In this document: positions 55,763 through 64,000 of the stretch, piece after piece
Layout: every line of letters begins with the position of its first letter
Numbering within the stretch: the first letter of the stretch is position 1
Assembly: GCF_030010625.1 (NCBI RefSeq)
Contig: NZ_JASCXN010000038.1
Span: 1-64,000 of the forward strand
DNA length: 64,000 nucleotides
Direction of reading: 5' to 3'
Source of the DNA: Streptomyces sp. CC208A
Lineage (GTDB): Bacteria; Actinomycetota; Actinomycetes; Streptomycetales; Streptomycetaceae
Made by a program: the position numbers and the translations under genes
Notes under the pieces: model-generated
Database searches by the model: none
What the model was told of the DNA's origin: nothing
The model's input: only the letters and a program-made list of their open reading frames with translations

Positions 55763-56053
55763 TCAGCTCCTGGGGTCGTGCGGACGGGGTGCGGAGGCGG
55801 GGTGCGCGTCGAGCGAGGTCAGTTCGGCGCGCAGTCCTCGGTGTACATCCTCGTACACCGCGAGGTGTCCGTCCGCCGGGAGGTCGTCGGCCTCGCCGAG
55901 CCGCTCCAGGAGCGCGTCGACGGCCGGCAGCCCGGTGGGCTCCCGGGGGACCCCCAGGGGCGCGGGCGCGGCCGGCTCCGCGGACTCCGCGGGCTCCTCC
56001 GCCGCCGGTTCCGTACCGGCGTCCTCACCGGTGTCCGTCATCGCTTCGCTCAT
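55763..56053 (-). CDS. Small acidic conserved protein
   Basis: The 96-residue protein has a disordered Glu/Ala/Pro N-terminal half. The helical C-terminal half (GLPAVDALLERLGEADDL, AVYEDVHRGLRAELTSL) appears to be the conserved part. It sits just upstream of tlyA, as a small protein does in mycobacteria. Function unknown; it could assist TlyA or the ribosome. Confidence 0.65.
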   Translation of the reverse strand: MSEAMTDTGEDAGTEPAAEEPAESAEPAAPAPLGVPREPTGLPAVDALLERLGEADDLPADGHLAVYEDVHRGLRAELTSLDAHPASAPRPHDPRS

Positions 56054-56095
56054 GCCCCGACGCTACCGCGAAGCCCTGGGGTACGGTCGTCGGCG

Positions 56096-56443
56096 ATGGC
56101 GACGATCACGGAGTGCCGCGACGCACTCGACAGGCTGGCGGCAGGTCTCGCGCGGGCGGACGGCGGGGTCCGGGGCGCGGCCGCGCTCGACCGCACCCTG
56201 AGCTGCCACCTCACCGACCTCGACACCACCTTCACCGGCCGGCTCGCGGGCGGCCGGATGGCCGTGGAGTCGACGGTGGCGGGCCCGCCGCCCTCGAAGG
56301 CGCAGATCCGCCTGGCGATGACCGGCGACGACCTGGTCGCGATGGTGGACGGCCGGCTGCACTTCGCGAAGGCGTGGGCCTCCGGCCGGGTCAGGCTGGA
56401 GGCCGGTCTCCGCGACCTGCTGCGGCTGCGCTCACTTCTGTAG
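56096..56443 (+). CDS. SCP2-like sterol-binding domain protein
   Basis: The 115-residue protein has an SCP2-type layout: helices at the start, then LDTTFTGRLAGGRM, a central beta region and LVAMVDGRLHFAKAWASGRVRL, ending with a helix. Such domains bind lipid-like molecules. The gene starts at the ATG at 56096 and its 3' end overlaps that of the convergent siderophore ATPase gene by 12 bp. Confidence 0.7.
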   Translation: MATITECRDALDRLAAGLARADGGVRGAAALDRTLSCHLTDLDTTFTGRLAGGRMAVESTVAGPPPSKAQIRLAMTGDDLVAMVDGRLHFAKAWASGRVRLEAGLRDLLRLRSLL

Positions 56444-57313
56444 GACGGGCTCCTGCCCGGATTCCCGCTCGGTTTCCCGGGCGGGCTCCTGCGCGGGCAC
56501 GGCCCGGCGGGCCCGCGCCTGCCGCCCGGCCGGGACGACGAGCGGCGTACCGGTCTCCGGGTCGTCGATGACCTGGCAGCGCAGCCCGAAGACCCGCTCG
56601 ACCAGTTCGGCCGTCACGACCTCGGACGGCGGCCCCTCGGCGACGACCTCGCCGCCGCGCACCGCGATGAGGTGGGTGGCGTACCGGGCCGCGTGGTTGA
56701 GGTCGTGCAGGACGGCGACGAGCGTCCGGCCCTGCGTCTCGTGCAGCTCGGCGCAGAGGTCGAGGACGTCGATCTGGTGCTGGATGTCGAGGTACGTGGT
56801 CGGCTCGTCGAGCAGCAGCAGCGGGGTCTGCTGGGCGAGGGCCATGGCGATCCACACGCGCTGGCGCTGGCCGCCGGAGAGCTCGTCCACGAACCGGTCG
56901 GCGAGCTCGGCGACGCCGGTGGACTCCATCGACTCCCGGACGATCCGCTCGTCCTCGGGCGACCACTGGCGCAGCAGGCCCTGGTGCGGGTAGCGGCCGC
57001 GGGCGACGAGGTCGGCGACGGTGATGCCGTCGGGGGCGATGGACGACTGCGGCAGCAGGCCGAGGGTCCGGGCGACCTTCTTCGCCGGCAGGGAGTGGAT
57101 CGACTGCCCGTCGAGCAGCACCCGCCCCTGGGCCGGCTTGAGCATCCGGGACAGGGCGCGCAGCAGCGTGGACTTGCCGCAGGCGTTGGGGCCGACGATG
57201 ACGGTGAAGGAGTTGTCCGGGATCTCGACGGACAGGTCGCGGGCGATGACCCGCTGCTCGTACGCGAGGGTGACCGACTCGGCCCCGAGGCGCTGCTGCT
57301 GCCGACCGCTCAT
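56432..57313 (-). CDS. Siderophore ABC importer ATPase (FecE/FepC-type)
   Basis: The 293-residue ATPase has Walker A GPNACGKST, signature LSGGQRQRV, Walker B LLLLDEPTTYLD and switch HDLNHAARYA, matching siderophore import ATPases. A basic tail follows. ATG at 57313 (AGGAG eight bases upstream) was chosen. Another ATG at 57373 overlaps the permease stop as ATGA and would add 20 residues. It ends the three-gene importer operon. Confidence 0.88.
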   Translation of the reverse strand: MSGRQQQRLGAESVTLAYEQRVIARDLSVEIPDNSFTVIVGPNACGKSTLLRALSRMLKPAQGRVLLDGQSIHSLPAKKVARTLGLLPQSSIAPDGITVADLVARGRYPHQGLLRQWSPEDERIVRESMESTGVAELADRFVDELSGGQRQRVWIAMALAQQTPLLLLDEPTTYLDIQHQIDVLDLCAELHETQGRTLVAVLHDLNHAARYATHLIAVRGGEVVAEGPPSEVVTAELVERVFGLRCQVIDDPETGTPLVVPAGRQARARRAVPAQEPARETERESGQEPVLQK

Positions 57314-57369
57314 GGGCGTGCTCCTGTTGTCCTGGACGGATGCGTGCGGGTTCGGGTGCGGAGGCGGGG

Positions 57370-58401
57370 TCATATCCGGCCTGCCTTGCGTTCGCTGACG
57401 AGCAGCCAGAGCAGGTAGCAGCCGCCGAGGATGCCGGTGACGACGCCGACGGGCAGCCGGCGGTCGCCGAAGGCGTGGGTGGCGATCCAGTCGGCGCTCA
57501 GCAGCAGCGCCGAGCCCATGACGGCGGAGACCGCCAGGTTGGGGCCGGGCGCACGGGTGAGCCTGCGGGCCAGCTGGGGCGCGCTGAGGGAGACGAAGAC
57601 GATGGGACCGGCCGCCGAGGTGGCGACGGCGACGAGCAGCACCGCGGAGGCCATGAGCACGACCCGGGTGCGCTCGACCTTCACGCCGAGCGCGTACGCG
57701 GCGTCGTCGCCCATCTCCAGCATCCGCAGCGCCCGGCCGTGGCCGAGGATCAGCGGCACGAGGACGCAGCAGACGGCGAGCAGCGGCCAGAACTGGGTCC
57801 AGTCGCGCCCTTCCAGGGAGCCGGTCATCCACACGGTGGCGCGGGTGGCGTCCATCAGGTCGGCTTTGGTGATGAGGTAGTGGATGACGGAGGTCAGCAT
57901 GGCGGCGGCACCGATGCCGACGAGTACGAGCCGGTAGCCGTGGACGCCCCGCTTCCAGGCGAGCAGGTAGATCGCGGCGCCGGTGACGATGCCGCCGGCG
58001 ACCGCGCCGAGGGCGGTGGCGACGGCGCTGCCCTGGAAGAGGACGATGACGGTGAGCGCGCCGACGGTGGCGCCCTGGCCGAAGCCGATGACGTCGGGGC
58101 TGCCGAGCGGGTTGCGGGAGATCGACTGGAAGACGGCCCCGCCGAGGGCGAGGGCGGCGCCGACGAGGATCGCGACGAGGACCCGCGGGAGCCGCAGCTC
58201 AAGCACCGCGAACTCCTGGACGACCGTCCCCCGGCCGAGGAGGGTGTCGAGGACCTCTCCCGGGGCGATGGGGAAGTCGCCGGTGCAGACGAGGACGGTG
58301 CCGACGCCGAGGGTGAGCAGGATCAGGCCGAGGCCGGAGAGCGCGGCCCGCGGCATGTACCGCACGGAGAGCCCGCCGGTCCGCAGGGTCTTGGTGGTCA
58401 C
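57370..58401 (-). CDS. Siderophore ABC importer permease 2 (FecCD family)
   Basis: The 343-residue membrane protein has about ten TM segments and FecCD signatures (LRLPRVLVAILVGAALALGG, QSISRNPLGSPDVIGFGQGA, GPIVFVSLSAPQLAR). It forms half of the channel for ferric siderophore import. Its GTG start overlaps the first permease's stop as GTGA. Confidence 0.9.
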   Translation of the reverse strand: MTTKTLRTGGLSVRYMPRAALSGLGLILLTLGVGTVLVCTGDFPIAPGEVLDTLLGRGTVVQEFAVLELRLPRVLVAILVGAALALGGAVFQSISRNPLGSPDVIGFGQGATVGALTVIVLFQGSAVATALGAVAGGIVTGAAIYLLAWKRGVHGYRLVLVGIGAAAMLTSVIHYLITKADLMDATRATVWMTGSLEGRDWTQFWPLLAVCCVLVPLILGHGRALRMLEMGDDAAYALGVKVERTRVVLMASAVLLVAVATSAAGPIVFVSLSAPQLARRLTRAPGPNLAVSAVMGSALLLSADWIATHAFGDRRLPVGVVTGILGGCYLLWLLVSERKAGRI

Positions 58402-59453
58402 AGCTGGGCCATCCTCTTGCGGCGTACGAGGCGGATGAAGACGGGCCCGCCGACGAGGGCCGTCACGATGCCCACCTGGAGTTCGGCGGGCCGGACCACG
58501 ACCCGGCCGAGGACGTCGGAGCCGAGCAGCAGCACGGGCGCGAGGACGGCCGCGTACGGCAGGATCCACCGCATGTCGGGCCCGGTGACCGCCCGGACCA
58601 TGTACGGCACCATCAGGCCGAGGAAGACGATCGGGCCGCACGCGGCGGTCGCGGCGCCGCACATCAGGGTGACGGCGACCATGGCGAGGATCCGGGTCCT
58701 GTTGATGCTCACGCCGAGCGCGCGGGCCGCGTCGTCGCCCATCTCCATGGCGTTGAGCGGCCGGGCGATCGCCAGCGCGAGCACGGCGCCGACGAGGATG
58801 AACGGCGCGACCCGGCGGACGGTGTCCAGGTCGGCCGAGGCCAGCGACCCGACGGTCCAGAAACGGAGCCGGTCGAGGGCGGCCGAGTCGAGCAGCTGGA
58901 CGGCGTTGACGTAGCCGTACAGGGCGGCGGTGGCGGCCGTACCGGCGAGCGCGAGCCGCACCGGGGTGGCGCTGCGGCTGCCGCCGAGCACGTACACGAC
59001 GACGGAGACGACGGCGGCGCCGACGAAGGCGAACCACACGTAGTCGCGGACGTCGGTGACGCCGAGGAAGGCGATGGCCGAGACGACGGCGGCCGCCGCG
59101 CCGGCGTTGACCCCGAGCAGCCCGGGCTCCGCCAGCGGGTTGCGGGTCAGCCCCTGCATCACCGCGCCGGCCAGGCCGAGCGCGAGGCCGACGAGCAGCC
59201 CCAGCAGGGTGCGCGGCACGCGCACGTCGTGGATGACGACGTCGTTGCCGACGCCGCTGTTGTGGAACAGTCCGTGCCACACGTCAGCGAGCGGCACCGG
59301 TTTGGCGCCGATCATGATGCTGAGGACACAGACGAGCAGCAGGGCGCCGACGGCCGCGAGCAGACCGAAGGCGCGCACGGTGTTCCGGCGCCTCGGAGAC
59401 CGCCCGGACGTCGCCGGCTCCGCGCTCGTACGGGAGGGAGTCTCGACCAACAC
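58398..59453 (-). CDS. Siderophore ABC importer permease 1 (FecCD family)
   Basis: The 351-residue membrane protein has FecCD signatures (VRVPRTLLGLLVGLALGLAG, MQGLTRNPLAEPGLLGVNAG, GPIVFLGLMVPYMVRAVTG). It starts with GTG at 59453 directly beside a candidate iron box, so little or no leader separates promoter and start. It is the first gene of the importer operon. No substrate-binding lipoprotein gene is present. Confidence 0.9.
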   Translation of the reverse strand: MLVETPSRTSAEPATSGRSPRRRNTVRAFGLLAAVGALLLVCVLSIMIGAKPVPLADVWHGLFHNSGVGNDVVIHDVRVPRTLLGLLVGLALGLAGAVMQGLTRNPLAEPGLLGVNAGAAAAVVSAIAFLGVTDVRDYVWFAFVGAAVVSVVVYVLGGSRSATPVRLALAGTAATAALYGYVNAVQLLDSAALDRLRFWTVGSLASADLDTVRRVAPFILVGAVLALAIARPLNAMEMGDDAARALGVSINRTRILAMVAVTLMCGAATAACGPIVFLGLMVPYMVRAVTGPDMRWILPYAAVLAPVLLLGSDVLGRVVVRPAELQVGIVTALVGGPVFIRLVRRKRMAQL

Positions 59454-59457
59454 GTGG

Positions 59458-59476
59458 TTAGGTTAGCCTACCCAAT
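59458..59476. promoter_or_regulatory. Probable iron box (DmdR/DtxR-type operator)
   Basis: TTAGGTTAGCCTACCCAAT matches the actinobacterial DtxR/DmdR consensus TTAGGTTAGGCTAACCTAA at most positions. It lies a few bases before the importer start. With iron, the repressor would bind and silence the importer. Confidence 0.8.
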
Positions 59477-59500
59477 ATTGACCTAGGAGGGGTCGGCGGC

Positions 59501-59702
59501 CCCGAACGCGTCGGAGACCGCGGTGGGGCCCGAACGCGGGGGGACCACCGCCATGACCCTGAACGCGGGGGGGGACCACCGCCACGCCCTCGAACGCAGG
59601 GAGACCACCACCACCCCGAAGACAGGGAGACCACCGGCACGACCCCGAAGGCGGGGAAGGCCACCGCCACTACCCCGAACGCGCGGAAGGCCGCCGCCGC
59701 GT
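59501..59702. repeat. Imperfect tandem repeat, about 29 bp x 7
   Basis: Units begin CCCGAACGCG or close variants, then GGGGAGACCACCGCCAC-like text and a short spacer. About seven degenerate copies fill the gap between the siderophore operon's upstream side and the HAD gene. It breaks frame repeatedly and is not clearly coding. Confidence 0.65.
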
Positions 59703-59746
59703 CCCTCTCCGCCCCTACGGCCCGAGCCGCGACGGGCCCCTCCGTC

Positions 59747-60811
59747 CTACAGTCCGAGCCGCGCCAGCGCCTTCCCCGCGTCGAGCCCGCACGCCCCGTA
59801 CCCGGCCCATGTCCACGCCGCCCCGCACAGCGCCCGCACCCCGTCGAGCACGTCGGACGCGCCGGAGCCCTCGACCACGAGCTCCTCCCCGCTCACCGAC
59901 GCCCGCCAGCGCCCGCACCGGAAGGCCCCGTCGCCGTCGGCGAGGACCTCCGGCTGCCCGGCGAGCAGCCCCCGCAGATCGGCCGCCACGTACGTCGGCC
60001 GGTGCTCCGGCGCCGCCGCGAGCAGCGCCGCCACGTCGGTGACCCCGGTCAGCACGAGCAGCGAGTCGACTCCCCCGCGGAACGCGCCCTCGATGTCGGT
60101 GTCGAGCCGGTCACCGACGACCAGCGGCCGCTCCGCCCCGGTCCGCAGCACGGTCTCCCGGTGCATCGGCGGCTGCGGCTTCCCCGCCACCTTCGGCTCG
60201 GTCCGCCCGCCGGTGGCGATCCGGACGACCTCGACGGCGGCCCCGTTGCCGGGCCCGATCCCGCGCGCCCCCGGGATCGTCAGGTCGGTGTTGGACGCGT
60301 ACCAGGGCAGCCCCCGCCCGACCGCGTACGCGGCCTCCGCGAAGCGGCCCCAGGCCATGTCCGGGCCGCCGTACCCCTGGACGACGGCCACCGGCCCGTC
60401 GTCGGCCGACTCGACGGGCACGAGCCCGCGCTCCCGCAGCGCCACCCGCAGCCCCTCGCCGCCGACGACGAGCACCCGGGAGCCCTCGGGCACGTCCTCC
60501 GCGACGAGCCGCGCCACGGCCTGCGCCGCGGTGACGACGTCCCCCGGCTCGGCCGGCACACCCAGCTCGGTGAGGTGCGCGGCCACCGTGTCCGGCGTCC
60601 GCAGCGCGTTGTTCGTCACGTACGCGAGCCGCATCCCGCCGTCCCGCGCCGCCACGAGCGCCTCCACGGCGTACGGGATCGCCGCCCCGCCCGCGAAGTA
60701 CACGACCCCGTCGAGGTCGAGCAGCGCCGTGTCGTACGCCTCGCTCAGCGCGACCTCGCTGCCCCCGGGCCGGCTCCGCCCCGTCCGCCGCTCCTGGCCC
60801 TCTCGCCCCAT
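59747..60811 (-). CDS. HAD-IIA family phosphatase (NagD/p-nitrophenylphosphatase-like)
   Basis: The 354-residue protein has HAD motifs DLDGVVYFAG (nucleophile Asp), YVTNNALRT (motif II), a central cap domain, KPQPPMHRE and GDRLDTDIEGAFRGG (motif IV). Members dephosphorylate small phosphorylated metabolites. The ATG at 60811, eight bases after GAGGAG, was preferred over the GTG at 60817. It keeps the order TPR-HAD-tlyA seen in mycobacteria, with the siderophore genes inserted. Confidence 0.85.
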   Translation of the reverse strand: MGREGQERRTGRSRPGGSEVALSEAYDTALLDLDGVVYFAGGAAIPYAVEALVAARDGGMRLAYVTNNALRTPDTVAAHLTELGVPAEPGDVVTAAQAVARLVAEDVPEGSRVLVVGGEGLRVALRERGLVPVESADDGPVAVVQGYGGPDMAWGRFAEAAYAVGRGLPWYASNTDLTIPGARGIGPGNGAAVEVVRIATGGRTEPKVAGKPQPPMHRETVLRTGAERPLVVGDRLDTDIEGAFRGGVDSLLVLTGVTDVAALLAAAPEHRPTYVAADLRGLLAGQPEVLADGDGAFRCGRWRASVSGEELVVEGSGASDVLDGVRALCGAAWTWAGYGACGLDAGKALARLGL

Positions 60812-60893
60812 GACCACCGCTCCTCACTCACCACCGGTACGTCCCCGCTCCCCCGATCATCGCGCATCGCCGCCGCGCGCCTACGATGACGAG

Positions 60894-62186
60894 ATGAACA
60901 CCTCAGGTCACGCGGCCAGCGCCGTCCGCGACGACACGGCGGGGCTGCGTCTGCATCCGTTCCGCGGCATCCGGTACGTCCCCGAACGGGTCGGCAGCCT
61001 CGCGGCCGTGACGTCCCCGCCCTACGACGTCGTCGTACGACCTGACGGGCTGCTCCACCTGGAGTCCGCCGACCCCCACAACATCGTCCGGCTGATCCTC
61101 CCCCAGGCGGTCACGGCGGGCACCCGCCACCGCAAGGCGGCGGTCACGATGGACCGCTGGCTGGCCGACGGCGTCCTCGCCCCCGACCCGTGCCCGGCCC
61201 TGTACGTGTACGAGCAGCGGGGCGACGGCATCCTCCAGCGCGGCATCATCGGCGCCCTCGAACTCACCAGGCCCGACGAGGGAGTGGTCCTCCCCCACGA
61301 GGACGTCATGCCGCACGTCGTCGAGGACCGGGCCTCGCTGATGCGCACGACCGCCGCCAACCTGGAGCCGCTGCTCCTCACCTACCCGGGCGACGGGGAC
61401 GGCGCGGACGCGGTCGTCGAGCGCGCGATCCAGCGCGAGCCGCTGCTCGCGACGACGACCGAGGACGGCTTCCACCACCGCCTGTGGGCGGTCACGGACC
61501 CGGCCGAGCAGACGGCGGTGACGACCGAACTCGCCCGCCACCAGGCGCTGATCGCCGACGGCCACCACCGCTGGGCGACCTATCTCCGCCTCCGCGACGA
61601 GCACCCCTCGCCCGGCCCCTGGAACCAGGGCCTGGTGCTGCTCATCGACACGGCCCGCTACCCGCTGCGGGTCCGTGCGATCCACCGGCTCCTCAACCGC
61701 CTGCCGGTCGCCGACGCCCTCGCCGCCGTCGGCGACTCCTTCCGGGTCCGCCGGGTCGAACGCCCGCTCCCGGAGGCCCTGGAGGCCCTGGCCGACGCAG
61801 CCGCCGAGGGCAACGCCTTCCTCCTCGCCGGCGACGGCGCCTTCCATCTCCTGGACCGCCCGGCCCCGGCGCTGCTGGCCCGCACGGTCCGCACGGACCG
61901 CCCGGAGGCCTGGCGCACCCTGGACGCGACGGTGCTCCACTCCACGCTCCTGGAAAACGTCTGGCACGTGCCGGACGCCGCCGAGGACATCGCCTACATC
62001 CACGACACGGCGGCGGCCGTCGAGCAGGCCGAGCGCCGCGGCGGCACGGCGGTCCTGATGCACCCGGTACGGGAGGAGGTCGTCCGGGACCTGGCCCGCC
62101 AGGGCGTCACGATGCCCCGCAAGTCGACCTCGTTCGGCCCCAAGCCGGCGACGGGCCTGGTCCTCCGCAGCCTCGCCCTCGACTGA
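60894..62186 (+). CDS. DUF1015 protein
   Basis: The 430-residue protein has the DUF1015 pattern: LRLHPFRGIRYV, SPPYDVV, HNIVRLILP, LYVYEQ, LPHEDVMP and IADGHHRWATYLRLRDE. The family is widespread and of unknown activity, often found near serine or phosphoserine genes. Start ATG at 60894. Divergent from the HAD gene and ended by a strong terminator. Confidence 0.88.
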   Translation: MNTSGHAASAVRDDTAGLRLHPFRGIRYVPERVGSLAAVTSPPYDVVVRPDGLLHLESADPHNIVRLILPQAVTAGTRHRKAAVTMDRWLADGVLAPDPCPALYVYEQRGDGILQRGIIGALELTRPDEGVVLPHEDVMPHVVEDRASLMRTTAANLEPLLLTYPGDGDGADAVVERAIQREPLLATTTEDGFHHRLWAVTDPAEQTAVTTELARHQALIADGHHRWATYLRLRDEHPSPGPWNQGLVLLIDTARYPLRVRAIHRLLNRLPVADALAAVGDSFRVRRVERPLPEALEALADAAAEGNAFLLAGDGAFHLLDRPAPALLARTVRTDRPEAWRTLDATVLHSTLLENVWHVPDAAEDIAYIHDTAAAVEQAERRGGTAVLMHPVREEVVRDLARQGVTMPRKSTSFGPKPATGLVLRSLALD

Positions 62187-62192
62187 GAGCGG

Positions 62193-62223
62193 AAGGGGCG
62201 GCACCCGACGGGTGCCGCCCCTT
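62193..62223. terminator. Bidirectional hairpin terminator
   Basis: A perfect 14-bp stem AAGGGGCGGCACCC, loop GAC, complement, lies between convergent stops at 62186 and 62241. Confidence 0.88.
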
Positions 62224-62240
62224 CCTCATGTCACCGAGCC

Positions 62241-64000
62241 TCAGCTCTCGTCGTCGTCCTCGTCGGCGACGTCCTTCGCCTCGGCCCGGTCCTCGACCCG
62301 GTCCTCGGTCTCGTCCTCGTCGTCCGAGTCGTCGAAGGCGTCGACGAACTCGACCCCGTCCAGCTCGGCGAGCCGGTCGGAGGCGTCCGTCGCCCCGTCC
62401 TTGTCGGCCTCCAGGGCCTTGGCGAACCACTCACGGGCCTCCTGCTCCCGCCCGGCGGCGAGCAGGGCGTCGGCGTAGGCGTACCGCAGCCGCGCGGTCC
62501 ACGGCTGGTGGGCGCCGGAGGCGAGCTCGGGGCTCTGGAGGGTCACGATGGCGGCGTCGAGCTGCCCCATGTCCCGGCGGGCACCGGCGGCGACGAGCCG
62601 CATCTCGACCTGCCCGGCCTTGTCGAGCTTCTGCACCTCGGGCTCACCGGCCATGGCCAGCGCCCGCTCGGGCCGGCCGAGGCCGCGCTCGCAGTCGGCC
62701 ATGACGGGCCACAGCTCCACGCCGCCGCTCATCCGCCGGGCGGCCCGGAACTCGGCCAGTGCCTCGGAGTACTTCTGGTTGGCGTACGCGGCGAACCCGG
62801 CGGCCTCGCGGACGGCGGCGACACGCGAGGCGAGCCGCAGGGCGACACGGGAGTACCCGTACGCCTTCTCCGGGTCCTCGTCGATCAGCTGCGCGACCAT
62901 GACGAGGTTGCGGGCGACGTCGTCGGCGAGCCCCTTGGGCAGGCTCATCAGCTCCTGACGCACATCGGCGTCGATCTCCTCACCGGTGACCTCCGGCGGG
63001 ATCGGCAGCCGCTTGATCGGCGCGCGGTCGCTCCGCTCCCCGCGGTCGTCACGACGCCCGTACCCGCCCCGGTCGTCCCGGCCCCGGTACCCACCCCGGT
63101 CGTCACGGCGGAACCCGCCACCGCCACGGCGGTCGTCCCGACGGTCATCGCGCCGGTCGTCACGGCGGAACCCGCCACCGCGGTTGTCGTCGCGGCGGAA
63201 GCCACCATCGCGGTTGTCATCGCGCCGCTCGTCGCGGCGGAACGACGAGGGCCGCTCATCGCGCCGGTCGTCGCGACGGAACCCACCGCCACGGCTGTCA
63301 TCCCGACGCTCGTCACGACGCTCGTCCCGGCGGTCGTCGCGGCGGAAACCGCCACCGCGCTGCTCGCCACCACGGTCGTCGCGACGGAACCCACCACCGC
63401 GGCTGTCGTCACGCCGGTCATCGCGGCGGAACGACGAGGGCCGCTCATCGCGCCGGTCGTCACGGCGGAAGCCACCGCCACGGCTGTCATCGCGACGCTC
63501 GTCACGGCGGTCGTCCCGGCGGTCGTCGCGGCGGAAACCGCCACCGCGCTGCTCGCCACCACGGTCGTCGCGACGGAACCCACCGCCACGGTTGTCGTCG
63601 CGGCGGAAGCCACCACCTCGGTTGTCATCGCGCCGCTCGTCGCGGCGGAACGACGAGGGCCGCTCATCGCGCCGGTCGTCGCGACGGAACCCACCGCCAC
63701 GGCTGTCATCCCGACGCTCGTCACGCCGGAAGCCACCACCGCGGCTGTCATCCCTGCGGTCGTCGCGGCGGAAACCGCCACCCCGATTGTCGTCCCGGCG
63801 GAAGCCACCACCGCGCTGCTCGCCACCACGGTCGTCGCGACGGTCATCGCGCCGGTCGTCGCGACGGAAGCCGCCGCCACGGTTGTCACCTCCACGGTCG
63901 TCACGGCGGAAGCCGCCACCACCGCGGTTGTCATCCCGGCGCGGCCCACGGAAGCCGCCCCGGTCGCCACCGGCACCGTCCCTGCGACGCGGTTCGCGCT
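62241..64000 (-). CDS. TPR protein with a long Arg/Asp/Gly repeat region, 5' end outside window
   Basis: The frame is open to the window edge, giving 585 residues. The first 325 or so in view are a low-complexity repeat built from GGGFRRDD, RRDDRRD and RDERPSSF blocks, with equal Arg and Asp and many Gly. A linker (PIKRLPIPPEVTGEEIDADV) leads to a TPR-like helical domain (about 350-545) and an Asp/Glu-rich tail. A C-terminal TPR protein sits at this place in mycobacteria; the repeat head resembles RGG-type RNA-binding or phase-separating regions. I treat Met at 62963 as internal, since family linker and repeats lie in the same frame. Confidence 0.75.
   Translation of the reverse strand, partial: REPRRRDGAGGDRGGFRGPRRDDNRGGGGFRRDDRGGDNRGGGFRRDDRRDDRRDDRGGEQRGGGFRRDDNRGGGFRRDDRRDDSRGGGFRRDERRDDSRGGGFRRDDRRDERPSSFRRDERRDDNRGGGFRRDDNRGGGFRRDDRGGEQRGGGFRRDDRRDDRRDERRDDSRGGGFRRDDRRDERPSSFRRDDRRDDSRGGGFRRDDRGGEQRGGGFRRDDRRDERRDERRDDSRGGGFRRDDRRDERPSSFRRDERRDDNRDGGFRRDDNRGGGFRRDDRRDDRRDDRRGGGGFRRDDRGGYRGRDDRGGYGRRDDRGERSDRAPIKRLPIPPEVTGEEIDADVRQELMSLPKGLADDVARNLVMVAQLIDEDPEKAYGYSRVALRLASRVAAVREAAGFAAYANQKYSEALAEFRAARRMSGGVELWPVMADCERGLGRPERALAMAGEPEVQKLDKAGQVEMRLVAAGARRDMGQLDAAIVTLQSPELASGAHQPWTARLRYAYADALLAAGREQEAREWFAKALEADKDGATDASDRLAELDGVEFVDAFDDSDDEDETEDRVEDRAEAKDVADEDDDES

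Noticed and set aside
63050..63950. Regular repeats resembling a CRISPR array
   Set aside because: Units are degenerate, of variable spacing, remain in frame and have no unique spacers; no cas gene is near.
62948..63976. Ala/Val/Thr/Ser-rich minus-strand frame of about 340 residues
   Set aside because: It is the out-of-frame reading of the Arg/Asp/Gly repeat; the in-frame version joins the TPR domain.

Overview
The window looks like a core-chromosome segment of a Streptomyces species. GC content is very high with extreme third-position bias, GTG starts are frequent, and one start is TTG. Genes are joined by 4-bp ATGA/GTGA/TTGA overlaps. The gene families (streptogrisin-like protease, Rpf-LysM, SepF-like paralog, PucR regulator, DmdR-type iron box, actinobacterial DUFs) all fit. 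No tRNA, rRNA, CRISPR array, IS transposase or phage gene was seen.

Layout. (1) 1-9.7 kb holds secreted and envelope functions: truncated lipase, DUF3533-like membrane protein, streptogrisin-like protease, DUF1684 protein, DUF5685-like protein with a Cys-rich tail, SepF-like protein, DHA2 efflux pump, PAP2 phosphatase and I78 inhibitor. (2) 10-20.8 kb is accessory: a lone cytochrome oxidase subunit I, a GT4 glycosyltransferase, a branched-chain-amino-acid-type ABC transporter (broken binding-protein gene, permease-permease-ATPase fusion, LivF with Arg in Walker A), an Rpf-LysM protein and two unrecognised genes. (3) 20.8-37.4 kb is a conserved backbone on the minus strand: der-plsC-cmk-tyrA, then rluB-scpB-scpA-RHH-like-parA, then ald. 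Between rluB and tyrA sits an insert with YidB, DUF952, a Rieske lipoprotein and an NAD/ADP-ribose cassette: small ORF, NadR-like, NrtR-like, DraG-like and two nucleotidyltransferases. (4) 37.5-42.1 kb: STAND-TPR protein, ADP-ribose pyrophosphatase, pyrG. (5) 42.6-52 kb is catabolic: GH15 glycosidase, BBE-type flavoprotein, Tat-exported amine oxidase, APC permease, PucR regulator, second GT4. (6) 52.2-64 kb: recN-nadK-tlyA-small protein, an SCP2-like gene, an SBP-less siderophore ABC importer under a probable iron box, a HAD-IIA phosphatase, a DUF1015 protein and a TPR protein with a long Arg/Asp/Gly repeat region, cut by the window end.

The order TPR, HAD, small protein, tlyA, nadK, recN, pyrG, NUDIX, parA, scpA, scpB, rluB, cmk, der resembles, from memory, the M. 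tuberculosis Rv1691-Rv1713 block. The siderophore, amine-oxidase and NAD modules then look like insertions into an old actinobacterial backbone.

Most notable are the NAD cassette with a candidate operator-promoter and a coupled small ORF, the Arg/Asp/Gly-repeat TPR protein, the ParA/RHH/condensin operon, the eroded Liv-type transporter and several uncatalogued palindromic and tandem repeats.
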